Of a stretch of DNA of 7,236 nucleotides, positions 6,829-7,236 are shown in pieces. How positions within the stretch are numbered: the first letter of the stretch is position 1; every line of letters starts with the position of its first letter. Position numbers and translations under genes: made by a program. The notes beneath the pieces were generated by a model. The model was not told the DNA's origin, searched no databases, and saw only the letters and a program-made list of their open reading frames with translations. Origin of the DNA: Candidatus Cloacimonadota bacterium (GTDB lineage Bacteria; Cloacimonadota; Cloacimonadia; Cloacimonadales; Cloacimonadaceae); contig JAQVMI010000089.1 of assembly GCA_028703735.1 (NCBI GenBank), positions 1-7,236 on the forward strand, in the 5' to 3' direction.

Positions 6829-7236
6829 TCAGGTACGTATCTGGTAAAAAACCTTTAGGGTTAAGCCCAATGCCGCCTTGAATCTGGCTATCTCTGGTAT
6901 GTTTGCTCCACAAAAATCTAATTCACTTGCTTTCCCAGCCATGTTTTCACATAGTTTAACAGTGTGCAAACTGCTTGCTCCATTTCTTAGAGCTTCGGGA
7001 TCTGTGGCACGAAATACTGTATAGGCAATATCATTGCTATTCTGTAACAACAGGTTAGAGCTGACTATGCGATCATCCCGATACAAGTTATATTGATGCA
7101 GCAAACCAAGGCTGTGTAGCTTTATCAGGAATGATTCCAGCTTTTCGTAAGTATACCCAAAGTGTCTGTCTTTTCTTTCACTCATTTCTTTGAACATCTG
7201 CATAAAATCTGAAATCCTGAATTCTTCCGCAAAACG
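6829..7236 (-). CDS. FemAB/GNAT-fold acyltransferase-like protein, C-terminal part (start outside window)
   Basis: The frame is open to the window edge: the 11 codons before the first internal ATG at 7203 read RFAEEFRISDF and join smoothly, so the true start lies outside the window and about 136 residues are visible. FRISDFMQMFKEMSERK, then YEKLESFLIKLHSLGLLHQYNLYRDDRIVSSNLLLQ, and a terminal block with LDFCGANIPEIARFKAALG and VFYQIR, resemble the C-terminal GNAT lobe of FemAB-like proteins. In those, a D-F-x-G-x-x-I-P-x-I-x-x-F-x-x-x-x-G motif is typical. Characterised relatives transfer amino acids or acyl groups to peptidoglycan precursors or envelope molecules; the substrate here is unknown. 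The frame ends with TGA at 6831-6829, 78 bp before ddl, in the same orientation. I have no view of the N-terminal half, so the family call is moderate. Confidence 0.65.
   Translation of the reverse strand, partial: RFAEEFRISDFMQMFKEMSERKDRHFGYTYEKLESFLIKLHSLGLLHQYNLYRDDRIVSSNLLLQNSNDIAYTVFRATDPEALRNGASSLHTVKLCENMAGKASELDFCGANIPEIARFKAALGLTLKVFYQIRT

Overview
The window is about 7.2 kb of ordinary-looking bacterial DNA with moderate to low GC. Every gene I can support lies on the minus strand, so reading order runs from position 7236 down to 1. Signal peptides, an outer-membrane-type beta-barrel ending in phenylalanine, and a D-alanyl-D-alanine ligase point to a diderm (Gram-negative-type) bacterium with peptidoglycan. 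Strong GGAGG-type ribosome binding sites are present. The mix of an exported FecR-domain protein, a CHASE2 cyclase and Ig-domain-plus-barrel proteins is reminiscent of candidate-phylum or FCB-like anaerobes such as Cloacimonadota. That placement is an impression, not a result.

Layout in transcription order: (1) 7236-6829, the C-terminal part of a FemAB/GNAT-fold acyltransferase-like protein, cut by the window edge. (2) 6750-5797, a complete D-Ala-D-Ala ligase (ddl). (3) 5800-4679, an exported 373-residue protein of unknown function, overlapping the ddl stop as ATGA. (4) 4667-3987, an exported FecR-domain protein. (5) 3976-1580, a large Ig-like-domain plus beta-barrel outer-membrane protein, interrupted by one in-frame TGA at 2206-2204 and so appearing as a 590-residue and a 207-residue piece. 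(6) A 116-bp spacer holding a long inverted repeat. (7) 1463-1, the first 487 residues of a CHASE2-domain membrane protein with a class III adenylate cyclase domain, cut by the window edge.

Genes 2 to 5 are packed with a 4-nt overlap and gaps of 11 and 10 nt. The ribosome binding sites of genes 4 and 5 overlap the preceding stop codons, so they are very probably one translationally coupled operon. The cyclase is in the same orientation and may be co-transcribed. My reading is a cell-envelope locus: peptidoglycan precursor synthesis followed by an exported FecR protein, an outer-membrane barrel and an inner-membrane cyclase whose sensor domain faces the periplasm. These could form an envelope-to-cytoplasm cAMP signalling chain. 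The gene order and domains are visible; the signalling link is inference.

The two oddest features are both in the barrel gene: the in-frame TGA, and a 33-bp tandem duplication near its 3' end that adds 11 residues. I found no RNA genes, mobile elements or CRISPR arrays.
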